DNA of 64,000 bases from Tanytarsus gracilentus (taxonomy: Eukaryota; Arthropoda; Insecta; Diptera; Chironomidae): NCBI GenBank assembly GCA_038502055.1, contig JAXRKN010000044.1, forward strand, positions 1,212,001 to 1,276,000. The letters are read 5' to 3'. Numbering within the stretch: the stretch's first letter is position 1; the number at the start of each line of letters is the position of its first letter. The position numbers and the translations under genes were made by a program. The notes beneath the pieces are model-generated. The model saw only the letters and a program-made list of their open reading frames with translations, was not told the origin of the DNA and did not search any database. Shown here one piece after another: positions 48,606 to 60,468 of this stretch.

Positions 48606-51573
48606 TTTTGTCAAAAGTCGATATCAGAACTTCAAAATTTCTCGTGAACGTTCTTAAATTTTGTCAACAACTTAAATTAAAAATTAATAAATTTATATTT
48701 CGTCAAAAATTTTCTTCAACAAGTTTTTCACCCACCAAAAACACTAAAAAAAACTTTTTTCCATTCCCTAGAAGTTATCCATGAATTTTTTACGGGACTT
48801 TTTATAATAAACTTTTGTTAATCGTATTCAAAGGTTTATCGACAAAAGAAAAGGCAAGGAAAAAGTTTTTTTCATCACGAAAAACATAAAACTTACCTCA
48901 ATGTTTTTTCACATAAAATAATTTGAGTTTTATTCTTGAAGAGTGTGAATTTAGTAAAAACCGTTGAATAAGATTTAAAAATTTTTCCTGAAAAATTAGC
49001 AAAGACACAAAATTTTTGAAATATAAATCAACGTTTTTCGAAACTATATTTTTAAAAAACTCAATCCAACTTTCTCGATTTTTTTATGCTTCGATTGCAA
49101 GAAATTTATGCTCAACTTATTCAATCAATTTCCTTTCATTTGCTTTCTCGCTTCATTTGTTAGTTTGCGGGCAAAAATCTATTAAACAATCGAAACTTTA
49201 TCGACTTTCAGCTTTTTGTTGTTCTTTCTTGAGAATATGTGAGATAAAAAAATTTGATCTCGAAAAGTTTCGTGCTGTGGGAAAATTTGATTATGTGGCA
49301 TGAGTGTAATTTTATATGTTCATAAACTCACTCATCTTCATGTCTAAACTTGTAATTTTCTTAATTTTGTCTCACATGAAAAAAATTGAATTATTGCGAG
49401 AGCGAAAAAGTGCTTTGAGCGACATTTCCTGCATGATAAAATCCCAAAAGGATATAAAATTTTGTTATAGCCATAAAAATGCCGCGAAAATAAGCTCAAG
49501 TGTGGTTAGCTTGAATGCTCATAAAAAACTTCTCGCACTTTTAAATAAAACTTTGATAACGAACCTTTAGCATGAACGAGAAAGTTTGAGTGATTAAAAA
49601 TTATTTAATCATAAAAAGGTTAAACGCGTTTTATATTAAATTAATAAATTATATTTTGATTTAACCTTAAAATTCCGTTAAATATTCAAAAGATCCACCG
49701 TCGTTTGCAAATCAAATTAAAACTCAGCCTCAAGTGAAAACGAGCAACTCAAAGAAAAAGAAAAAGAATCTAATTAATTTCATGTGTGGTAAACTTTCTT
49801 AATTCCACAAAAAGTTTGATAACGAGGGTAAAAATTCTTCATTTTGCTGGTTGCTCCTTTAAGAGCTTTAAAAAATGCCCTGCAGCATCTAAAAGAGATA
49901 TTTTCCAGTTATTTATATTGGATAGCAAGAGCTCTCGAAGCGTTTTGGAATTTCAGGCAGTTTGCTGTTTTGTCGAACGAGGAAGTGCGCTAAAAATCCT
50001 TTTCTGACCTTCATGTAATATATTATCACCCACTCGACTCTATGAGAGCACAACTCGAGCGGAAGAAACCTTTCGATATTTACAATCAAATTTTTTCTCC
50101 ATAAATTCTTTTCATCCCTTTTTCTTACCTTCACTTGGAAGGAGGAAAATCCACTTAATCTTATCGAGGTTGAATGAAAAAAACTTGAAAATTTTCTATG
50201 ATACTGAAAGTGAGGTGTTTTTAATACATCAGAGAGATTTCGACACCTTTGAGGTTGAGTTTGAATGGAAGATTTGAGGTTTTGGTTGAAGGTTAGAGTG
50301 AAATATTTTTGAAGTTGAGAAAATTAATTTTTAGGGTTTTGCTAAGCTTTAAAAATTCAAATTTAAATTCAGCAGATAATTTTTAGATTTTAATTTAAAA
50401 TTTATAATTAAAAACATGTTTGCATCTTCAACTTTAAATTTCTCTGAGCAACAAAACTCATTTTCCCAATTTGTCACTTGTCATCATCATCATAATTTTA
50501 CCTTCTCATAGCTTTCTCATTTATTATGAATGGTCACATGACAAATGAGTGATGAATAGGGAAACACTTTATTCAGTGAATAGAGAAGGAGTGAAAGCAG
50601 TGACTCTCATATTGTTGAGGTTTTTTTCTCTTTTGCACTGCTCAGAGCAAAAATTTCTTTTTACAGCACTTCTTCCATTATTAATGAGAAGGGATAGATT
50701 ACCATGAAAAGAGAGCAAGGACGGAGGGAGAAATGAAATAATGTTTATGGCATAAACACACAACACATGAATTGATACGCAGCACGTGCGAGGGGAAATT
50801 TGTAGCTGTAAGGCTTAAACATTAACCTCATGGACTTTTATTTAATGTCATTTGCAAAACAAACAAAACGATTTTTATTATCGGAAAAAATAACATTAAT
50901 TTTTTTTTGTCTCAACCACTTTCACACAAATCACTCGTCATCGTATTGCAATAATAATTAAAATTATGTGAACAAAAGGGAAATTATTGAAATTGATTAT
51001 GTATCATGGTTATGACATTTCTTGTATTCAGGGGTTGATTTTAATGAGAAGGATTGAAAGATAATAGAAAATCGTGGTTGTGACATTTAAAAGTTTTTAG
51101 TTGAGTTTTTTAAAGTCAAATAAAATTTGCCAATCTTGAAATTAATTTTTATGGTTTTTTTTATACTTTTCAAACCTCTTGAACTTTTTCCTCAATTTAT
51201 AAAACCATAAAAATTTAATTTTTTTACAAAACCAAATTTGTTTTAAATTTAATTATTAAATACGAATTTTTTCCTTTAATCTTTTCCATCTTCTCATAAT
51301 GTAATTCAAAGCATGTCACAAAAATTAATGTTACAAATTTTTTTTTGCGATGCATAAAACCATCTGAACATAATGGACCAAACACAAATAAGAGAGATTT
51401 GAATCGTTATCGAATGAAAATCACTCGAAAGACATTGTAATGCCAGATTCGATGTGATTTGCATAAAATATTCAGTAAAAAAATGAAATATTGTGAATTA
51501 TCAGTAAAAATCAAGTCTCGTATTGTTGTCGCTTGTTATTTTATTCAGCAAAAATCCTCCAAGGGGTTGTTAA
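48606..51573. other. Gene-poor stretch
   Basis: Contains duplication block D at 49390-49489; otherwise AT-rich and featureless. Confidence 0.45.
49390..49489. repeat. Block D, shared with 17722-17820
   Basis: Same-orientation match to the DNA downstream of PC4 copy A (TTATTGCGAGAG, CGACATTTCCTGCATGATAA, ATGCCGCGAAA). Confidence 0.75.
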
Positions 51574-51581
51574 TATAAAAG
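51574..51581 (+). promoter_or_regulatory. TATA box before candidate secreted peptide gene
   Basis: TATAAAAG stands 46 bp before an ATG that opens a signal-peptide-like frame. Confidence 0.4.
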
Positions 51582-51626
51582 CAAGGAGCTGCGAGCAAAC
51601 GAGGGTTTGAAGGAGAAATAAATTTG

Positions 51627-53411
51627 ATGAAAACTCTCATTTTTTATGCTCTCGTATTCCACTTAACAATGAACAGCACGGAGGGACAGCGTTTCGATCG
51701 TTAGTAATTAAATTTTCATTTTAAGATGTTTTTAGCGAGATAAAAGTTGAAGAAAACTTTTTCTCAAGTTTTTTTCACTCTCGAAATTTAAGCATGAAGA
51801 GATGAGGGCGAGAAATTTTATGGGTTCAGTCGAATAAGTTGAAAGCATTCTTATTGAATTTGGAATTAAATTTTTTAAATGCAAATTTTATTTTAATCAA
51901 ATAAAGTTAAAATTGAGTTCTGGTTTTTAAGAAATTTACATTAGAAAACGGTTAAAAAAGTTTAAAAAATTATCGTTGGGCAAAATATGTGTCTCTGCTA
52001 AATTAGTCAAGACACATATTTGAAACCTTCCATATTAAATTTTTGAATAACGTTTTAATGTAAATAATTTGTTAAAATATTAATCATCATAAATTTCCAT
52101 ATTCGAATCGCAACATTAAACTCAAAAACATCCTGTTTCGTTTCTCATTAAATATTGATGGCCGATGCGTTTTTGCTTCAATTATTTTTAACGAAAATAT
52201 TTTCTCAAGTGTGGCCGCAAACAGAAGTCGAGGGAGTCTCCGAAGTCTTCATAATTTCCATAATGTAAATTTAATTAAGTTTTCTTGTGTTTGTCTTTAT
52301 GTTAAAAAGAAAAAGCCGAAAACTTTCCTTCCTCAAACTTTCCCATGAATGACACTCATTAGAATGATTATGTAAAAGAATTTCCTAAAATGAAAAAGTT
52401 TCTCTTCTCGGTTCATAAATTATTTACAAGTCATTACCGGAGAAATTTTGTGGGCATGTGTCTTTAAGATTGGTGTAAGCGACGCTCAATCGTGTAGCAC
52501 ATTTTCACTTCCGAAGGCTTTATATGACGCAGGAACCCTTTTCAGAAAAGACTTGACGTGTTGCCGACACTTAAGTAAGATTTAATTGCAAAATATTTAA
52601 ATTGCTTCATTTTTGTATTAAGAAAACGTGAAAGTCACCTCACGTGAAAAAATATTCAACACATATGAGGTTTATGTTGATAATCTCAAGCAATATATCA
52701 CCTTTCGATGTAATTTATAATCAAGGGATGGAAACTAAACAAAAATTCTCAACTCGATTTTTAAAATAATTTTCAAGGGATGGAAATAGATAAAAATTTT
52801 CAATCCGATTTTTAAAATATTTTATTTGATCAAAATTTTAAATTCCTATAAAATCAGAAAAATTTCCTCCCTTTGTTTTCGAAGTTTGCAGTAATTAATT
52901 AAATGAGATGAAGCCTCACCAAAATTGCGAATAAATAATTAATTTTCGTAAATTCTCGATTTTTCTTTTTACATAAAATTTATGTATCGTCATTTAGAAA
53001 ATTCCATGTACATGAAACGAACATCGCATGCGACACATAATCAAGTGTGATACACTCAACAGTTGTTTAGTACACATATTTAACGACTTTTACATAAATT
53101 GTAAATTTTATTGCAGGTTTAAAACATTATGGAACATTAAAATGAGAAAACAGAGATTGTAAATTTTTTGATGAGATTTTAATGCTGAGATTATAAGAAA
53201 ATTTACAATGAAATTAAGCGGGAGATTTTTAAAAATATTTTTAGGATTTTCAGAACTAAACATAAACTTTTACCATGTCGATTCAGATTTTTTTAGCAAA
53301 CCATTAGAAAGGCTCTCCTCGAGCTTCGCTGATATAATTCCTAATGATGATAGACTTCAAGTTGAAAGCCCACATAAGAACATTAGCGGATATATATCGA
53401 GATCTCATTAA
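51627..53411 (+). CDS. Candidate small secreted peptide, two exons
   Basis: 51627-51699 encodes a plausible signal peptide (MKTLIFYALVFHLTMNSTEG, then QRFD) and meets a GTTAGT donor one base before its in-frame stop. 53245-53411, after a TTTTTAG acceptor, encodes FSELNINFYHVDSDFF...SGYISRSH and a stop, in matching phase (one base carried over, making Arg). The product would be 79 residues. The intron would be 1.5 kb, longer than most here, and no family is recognised. The second exon also lies in an independent frame beginning at an ATG at 53208 (MKLSGRFLKIFLG), so it might be a separate 67-residue gene. Treat as a prediction. Confidence 0.35.
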
Positions 53412-54338
53412 TGTTCTCAATGTGCATGCGAGTGAGTGATAGATGGTCATGGCGTGCGGTCAAAAACGCAAACGTTATAAGCCCACCAGAGTGAGAAAGG
53501 TACCTCAAATAAATCAGCCAAAACTTTTTTTTTTCGCCAGTTCGAAAATTATTCTCATGGCATTGAGATTCGGTAATCGATATTTCCTCGATAATAAATC
53601 ATTGAGATTTTATTGGAATTACATTTTATTGAGTGAGCTCCTCTGGCGCGTGTCTTCGCGGCATCATCATTATAAATCTCGCAATTCTCCGAGTGTTCGT
53701 GAAAATTCCCGAAGGCGACGCGCAAAGCTCATAAACGTATGTAAATTCAACAAAAGAAGCCAACGTACATTTACCTAATCTTTTTCTGAGTGATTTATTG
53801 CCTCGACAACGTCTTAGTTATACGTAAACATATTTACATGCACATTCATGATTTTCTCTTTGATTTTTTGTGTTGGAAAAATATTTTTCAGAATATCGAG
53901 GGGAGAATTTAAAATTTTTGACACTTTTCAAATGTTTGTTGAATTTTAAATTTTTAAAAAATGAGAATCCAGGAAATTCATGGAAATTTTTAAGGTTATG
54001 AAAAAATTAATTTTGCATTAATGAACCCGAAACTTACAGACAATCCCTCCATGGAAATTTCTCCTCACTCTGTCTTTTATTTGTTGACTTGAGCACGACA
54101 ATTAAAATTAACTTTGATGGTTTCATTCAGATTTCGACGCTTTAGATTTTTCTCTTACATGCTCTCGTATCAATTTAATGAGAAATTGTTGTATTATGGT
54201 GTTTTCGAATAAATATGTGGATAAGGAGCTATGAATAGAAATTCGCATTTACTTACACACATATTATTGATACGAAGGAGGTGAGAAGCCTTATTAATTA
54301 ACTTTATATATTTTCTGTATTTTGAAATTTCCATCAGC
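53412..54338. other. Intergenic, no firm gene
   Basis: A basic frame at 53443-53778 starts MVMACGQKRKRYKPTRVRK and reaches a possible GTACCT donor at 53500, but no partner exon was found. The rest is AT-rich. Confidence 0.4.
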
Positions 54339-54372
54339 TATAAAACGAGCAGTAATCGAATGCTCTCAATCA
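54339..54372 (+). promoter_or_regulatory. Akh core promoter (TATA plus initiator)
   Basis: TATAAAA at 54339-54345 with a TCAATC initiator-like motif at about 54366 gives a 5' UTR of roughly 105 nt. Confidence 0.5.
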
Positions 54373-54474
54373 TTCTAACACTGATTAATTGATTGATCGG
54401 AACTGTGCACGCACTTGAGTGACTATTTTAGTGATCAATTTCCTCGAAAGAATAAAAAAGTTTTATCATTAACG

Positions 54475-54820
54475 ATGAGTTCAGTGAATATTTTCAAGAT
54501 TCTTTTACTGGCTGCATGCCTTGTGCTTTATCTAAACGTTCCTGGATGCCAATCACAAGTGAGTGTGATTAATTTTTAATTAAATGCGTTAAATTTCAAA
54601 AAATCTTTCTCAGTTGACTTTTTCGCCAAATTGGGGTAAGCGCGCTAACCTTCAGCAAACCCCATCGCAGCTCTTCGGCAGTGACTCGACAAATTCCGCG
54701 CCTCAATCAACGTCTCAGTCATGCAATCCGAAAATTAGCATGGACTCGATGCTCATAATTTATCGATTAATTCAGAACGAGGCCCAAAAGATTTTAGAGT
54801 GCAACAGCCAGCAAAAATAA
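54475..54820 (+). CDS. Akh: Adipokinetic hormone precursor
   Basis: Exons 54475-54558 and 54614-54820 give 96 residues. Residues 1-27 are a signal peptide (KILLLAACLVLYLNVPGC). Residue 28 is the Gln that becomes pyroglutamate; the intron falls between this Gln and the rest of the peptide. Mature hormone: QLTFSPNW followed by the amidation and cleavage site GKR (36-38), so pQLTFSPNW-amide, one residue different from Drosophila QLTFSPDW. The remaining 58 residues are the AKH-associated peptide, rich in Gln/Ser, with two cysteines (SCNPK, LECNS) that in other insects allow precursor dimerisation. The hormone is released from corpora cardiaca and mobilises fat-body lipid and sugar. Its 3' end converges on Wdr6 with 165 bp between stops. 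Confidence 0.95.
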
Positions 54821-54985
54821 AAATAATCGAATTAAAGTGCTATGAATAATTAAAGTGACCATCCCTGTGTTTGATCATCATGGAAAAATTGTAAAACGCT
54901 GTGTTATAAAAATTGTTGAGCTATAAAATTGGCTTGAATAAAAAAAAATTTAAATTTTTAAAGCATCAAAATTAAATTTTTTTTT

Positions 54986-57900
54986 CTAAAATTTTTTAAT
55001 CATTTCAAGTCCAGCGCCATAAATAAAAATTAAATCACCATGAAAAGTGAATCCTTTAACATCGGCAACGCAAGTGAATTTCCTATCGACAATTTTAATT
55101 TTTTCATCATCGACGAACAACTTACAAATCACTTGATCGATGCTGACAGTGAAAATTTCGTTTGGAGATGAAAATTTAATGCCGGTAATTTGTGCGATGT
55201 GAGCTGCATAAGTGCTTTTGGTTGTGAGAAATTCTACAGATTTTTCCGCGAGTATAAACTCAGTAACGTAAACTCCACAATCATCACCTCCAGTTGCAAT
55301 TTTAAAGTGCTTTTCACTCACGCGATAAATATCAAAGCTGTTGATTCCGTTGCGATTATGTTGCAATTTAATCGGTTTTGCAAACATATCGTCGATGTGG
55401 TAAAAGCAAACAATTCCATCGGTTGACATAGCTAGCACAAAATTATCGAGAATTTTAACTTTAAGAATGCACTTTCCATAAAATCTTTCGCACTTGAGTT
55501 TCAATGAATTTCCAATTAATTCAAATCCTCTCACGTGTCCATCCGAGCATCCGACAAAGAGAAAATTCCTAATTACGTCAAAGTCTAAACTTGTGAATGT
55601 CGTTTCAGGATCAAATGTCGACTGTTTGGCGTTGCCGAGTTCTAAGGAGTTTGTCAGCATAAAATTTACTTCTTCTTTAACAAATTTCAAGCTCGTTACT
55701 CGATTCACGACAATCTGCGCTCTCCCTCCAACGGAAGCAATCATAATTGCCCCACTCTCTTTGCACTGCCACATTGTCATCGCTTTTACGCTCGAAATGT
55801 GCGAATTTATATCCGAAATCCTTTTCAACGATACATCATCGTTCATCATGTCGACGACTTTAAATAATTTTATGATTGTATCCTCACCGCCCGACACTAA
55901 AATCTTTGAGTCATCAATCATTTGAACTACGTTACAAACTCTCGTGTGCCATGCGAAGTCATTGTCACCAAAAATAGAGCTATTTAAGTGGAATTCCACG
56001 CAATTGACTTGTTTTCTCTTTATGTACGCCAAACGCATTTTACAGGCATCTTGAGTTTTGATTAATGAGCAATCCCAATGTCTATGTCTCCCACCACAGT
56101 TATGCTCGAAAATTATCTCGCCATTGTCGCTGCGTGAAATGACGAAGAAGTTATCGTTAAAGCCAAGAATGTACTCGATGCCGTTGAAGGTGGAAATATT
56201 CTCGATCCATTTTACGGGTGAACGGAAACATTGATGAACTTCCAGATGAGCTAATTTTAATGAGAAAAGATAATAATTATTATTGAGGTAGATTTTTTGA
56301 GTGCTTTGTTGAAAAAATTTTTAGCTGTTTTCTTTTGATGGAATAAATTTTGTTGCTTTTTCCAACTCATTAATAATTTACTAAATAAATCCACGCGCTT
56401 ACCTTTTTCTCGATCGAGAAATAATTTTTTTATTGTTCCATCATTTCCCGTTGTCATGATAAATCCGTCCTCTAAAATCCTTATTGTCTTCACGCCTACA
56501 CTTTGCGTGTGAACTTTCGATAGCTTTTGAATTGGATTTTTATATAATTCATTTGCGTCATGAGAGTCTTCGTTGTTGTTGTAGAGATAAAGTGATCCCA
56601 TGCGCTCGGCGAGAATCAAAAATCGATCAATTAGTGCAACTGATGTGGACCAAGGTTCCGCACTTTTAGGAATTTTGAAAGTATTCATCAATTTTTCATC
56701 GCGCAAATCAATCATCATGCAGGCTCCAGAAGCATCGGAAATAAAGACTTGATTGAAATTTAACGCGTGTAGAGCACGAAAGTAATCAAATTGTAATGAA
56801 AAGTTTTCATGGTTAACAACCAGCTCGGATGTGAATTGCAATCGCTCGACAAGAGTATCGTAGTCAAATATTAAAATCGAATTTCCCGTCATCAAAAAGA
56901 GTCGATTCTCCCAGCTCTCGATTGCGACGACTTTCTGCCTTTCCGCATCAAGCTGTGAAACTTTCGTCCAACTCGTGCTTTCATTATGAGTGAAAATTTG
57001 CATTCGATAATCGAGTACGCAGAGTGTTCCGTTGGCGAGAAATTTTAATTTTACTGGATCGATTTTTTCGGTATGTAAATTCTGATAAATTTTTTAAATT
57101 AGTTTTTAGCCGAACTATAGAAATTTTCAAGCTCACCGTAAAATCGTTAATTACTTTCTCATATAGAATTTCTTTCAATCGGAAGTGATTTAATTTTCCA
57201 GTGCTACTGCTGGTGACAATGATTGCTTTTTTCTCATCATAATCGACACTCCAAATGCCACCCGATGCATTGACATTCTTCTTTCTCAACAATTTTCCCT
57301 CTTCATTCCATATGCAAAGATTTGAGTCTTCGCCCGCTGATAAAAATAGGAAATTATTTTCATACTCGATTACTTTACAAGCGAAAACTCTCGACGTGTG
57401 TCCAAAACATTGTTTTAATTCCGTTAAAATCCAATTTTCGTCTGTGCTGTAAATTTTAATAGATCGATCATCCGAACATGTGATACAAAAATTGCTTTTG
57501 TAGTCGATTGAGAAAATTACGCCATTGTGAAGGGATTTTTGAAAGAGGGTGGTTGGGTTGGTGCCGTTGATTGTTTTCCAGATGATGAGTTCGCCCAATG
57601 CGGTACCAGCAAAGAACGTCAAGTCACTCCATTTCTCTCCGTGAATGTGTGAGCAATAGAGGGTTGAATTATCGCAACATTTAAGTGTCTCCCTAATGAC
57701 TAATTTATCATCTAAATGCACAGCAAAATTGTGTGAAGTGATCAAGGCAATTGTTCCATCATTAAGAAATTTAATTGAGCTAATCCAGTCATTAAATTTT
57801 GTTATAAATCCACCATGGAATTGGTTATTGATGATTTTCGTTACTAATATTTCCCTACCGGCAGCACAAGCCAAGCTGAACGAGTTATCGTTGTGTTTAA

Positions 57901-58151
57901 GAAAAGATATTCGGTGAATTTTATCGTAAGGCTCGATCTTATGGACACTTTGAAGTTCATTGTTGATTAATTGAAGCTGGTTTCCTTTTCCTAGAATTAA
58001 TTATTAATTTAAGTTTATTAAAAAAATATTTTTGCTGTAAGTTGACATTGATTTGTCATAATCTGACACTTTTTCATCACTCACCATAGATCAGAAGCGA
58101 TGAAGACAAGAATTTCACGCAAATGGCATCGGAAGACAGAATTTTTCTCAT
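54986..58151 (-). CDS. Wdr6: WDR6-type WD40 protein, partner of FTSJ1/Trm7 tRNA methyltransferase
   Basis: Reverse-strand exons 58151-58085, 57990-57137, 57081-56403 and 56250-54986 join in phase to 954 residues, filled with WD40-type repeats: TCSDDRSIKIY, FGHTSRVFACKV, SAGEDSNLCIWNEEG, GGIWSVDYD, TTGNDGTIKKLFLD, and VSGGEDTIIKLFKV. The FGHTSRVF ... GEDSNLCIW ... GGIWSVD block and the later CGGRHRHWDCS are hallmarks of WDR6 (yeast Rtt10/Trm734), which positions the 2'-O-methyltransferase FTSJ1/Trm7 on tRNA position 34. Insect homologues are about 1000 residues, so this is near full length. It diverges from Orc3 with only 146 bp between start codons, implying a shared promoter. Introns are short. 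Confidence 0.85.
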
Positions 58152-58297
58152 AATTTAATTTTAATTTAATTCGGCATGGATTTGTTTACAAATAAAAAAT
58201 ATTTTAACTTACAGAGGTTTTCAAAAAATAGATTGCGAGTAATTTGGCGGCAAAAAAAACAACAAAATTTACTAAAAAATAATTTAATTTATTTTCA
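58152..58297. promoter_or_regulatory. Bidirectional promoter between Wdr6 and Orc3
   Basis: 146 bp separate the divergent start codons, so both promoters and 5' UTRs must lie within or overlap this stretch. No TATA box is evident, as is usual for housekeeping genes. Confidence 0.6.
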
Positions 58298-60412
58298 ATG
58301 GACGCAATCAACTCAGTGTCAAAGGTTAGTATTTAAAACATCCATAAGCACGCAAATAATCGAGCTTTATCTTTTTAGGGATTATTTCTTTTCAAAAATG
58401 GACCAAACATTAAAAAGCTGAAGAAAAGAAAACATCCAGAAACAATTGTCAATCAAAAGAACAAAAATCAGGACTGGTATAAGAATTTCCGCGAGATTTG
58501 GGATGAAATTGAGCTGAAAATCGAAAAGATACAGTCGGAGAGCTATCACAAGACTCTCGAAAACTTAATTTCCTTCATTCGTGATGTCGACACAAACGAT
58601 CCAAATCTTCAGACAGCTGTGTTGCTTACCGGCGTCAATCAAACCGATCATCTGAAGCAGTTTGACACGCTGGCACTTAAAATTGTCAATAACTGCTTCA
58701 CAATCACCTCAATTTTAAGATCCCGCGATTGTCCCAGTGTAAAAGCGGCCGTTGAGAGCATTGTCGGTGGATTTATTAATTTGACAAATGACGAAGATGA
58801 AAGTGATCATGTAACGTTAAAAAAGAAGCAGCTTACACTGCCAGTTCTTCAAGCTTGGTATCACTGCAACTATAAAAAGTCCAAAAAACCAAAGCTAGTG
58901 ATCATGATGGCTGACTTTGAGCAATTTAATCCGCTGATAGTTCAGGAACTAATTGGTATCCTCACTTCATACTGCAATCGACTTCCACTCGTGCTCATAC
59001 TTGGCGTCGCAACAGCATTTCAAACCATCCACAATGTTCTGCCCTTTCATATCACCAGCAAAATAACGGCCAATGTCTTTCAAACGGAATCATCAACGTC
59101 GATGCTTAACAGAATCCTCGACGAGGTCATCTTAAATCATCACACTCCCTTTTTGCTGTCTGGAAAGTCCTTTAAAATACTGATGGATATTTTCCTCTTT
59201 TACGACTACTCACTCAGCAGCTTCATTCAAGGCTACAAAGTTTTTATGCTCGAACAATTCACATCCAAAATTGGAAATTCATTTTATATTGGAAAAGGTC
59301 AAGTTATAAGCGAATTTATCGATAATATGAGTCATGATGAGTGCGAAAATATTCGGAGATCGTGTCCATCGTTTAGGAATTATGTTGAGCAAGAAACAGA
59401 TCCCGACACCAAAATCAAATTAATTAACGACGATGGAACTCTAAAAACCAAGCTATTGGGACGAATTAAGAGGATTTATCGATACTTTTACTACTTCTTC
59501 TGCTCCATTCGAATGCTCGCAGTTTTAATTGAAGATTTGCCGAGAAATAATTTGGGAAAATTACATCGTGAACTCTATCCCATTTGTGCGGCGAGCGACG
59601 TCACTAAGCTTGAGGAGTATCAAGAGTGCTTCAAACTCCTGAGATTCTCGTCGAAAGAAAAATTCATAGCAAAGCTCGATAAAGTAATGGAAATTCTCAA
59701 AACATTCGAGAGCGATCGTGAAATCGGCGAGGTTTTAAAGAAGAATTTAAAGAAAACGATAATTGCGGTTGGTGAGTTCAGAGATAAAATTCAATCGGCT
59801 GGATTGACGCCGCACAAAGAGACATCAACGCCATCGACACCGAAAGCATCTGAAATAAATCGTAAAGGTGTCGTCGGTCGAGCTCAAATGCTTGAACAAC
59901 TCAAAGAATCAGCAAAAAATAATCCAAGTCGGGTTGTGATCGAGTACGAGCGTCAACTCATCAATTGCATTGAGTATTTTAATGGATTTTTCGAGCAAAA
60001 TTTGTGTCCATTTAGCAAGGCACCAGCGCTAAGTGAACTTTTTATATTCAGCGATTGTTCGTCAGTTAGACGTCACATTGTCGGCACGCCACGTGGCGCT
60101 GTCCACAATGCACTTTCAAATCCTCAACACTACCTTCAGTGTCGTTGCTGCGTAATTAGAGGCGAAAATCTCCTCGCAACCCTACCCGACATCTCAATCG
60201 CCTACAAATTACATCTCGAATGCAACAAATTCATCAATCTCTACGATTGGTTGCAGGCATTCGCGATGGTCATTCAAAATAATCACGACGAAGAAGAGAT
60301 TAGTACTGAAATTCAAGCGAGATTTACTCGAGCCACAGCTGAGCTTCAATTTTTGGGTCTCATCAAGCAGGCAAAGCACAAGACCGATCATGTTATGCGA
60401 TTAACTTGGTAG
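58298..60412 (+). CDS. lat: Origin recognition complex subunit 3
   Basis: A 27-nt first exon (58298-58324) joins 58379-60412 for 686 residues, near the roughly 720 of Drosophila ORC3 (latheo). The start MDAINSVSKG, then LFLFKNG, followed by a Lys-rich KKLKKRKHPE, matches the ORC3 N-terminus. An AAA+-like core follows without a canonical Walker A (AVLLTGVNQTDHLKQF), as expected because ORC3 does not bind ATP. Further in: VIMMADFEQFNPLIVQELI, LPLVLILGVAT, FLFYDYSLSSFIQGYKVFMLEQF and a C-terminal winged-helix region (ATAELQFLGLIKQ). It is part of the six-subunit complex that marks replication origins. Divergent from Wdr6; its stop converges on the Bap60 stop with 56 bp between. Confidence 0.92.
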
Positions 60413-60468
60413 ATTTTATTACTTAATGCTTTTTTTCTTTTCGTATCAATAAAAGTGCTTAATGAAAT

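Noticed and set aside
53443..53778. 111-residue basic frame (MVMACGQKRKRYKP...)
   Set aside because: The first 19 residues look interesting, but the rest is AT-rich random sequence and no matching second exon was found; mentioned only in the spacer entry.
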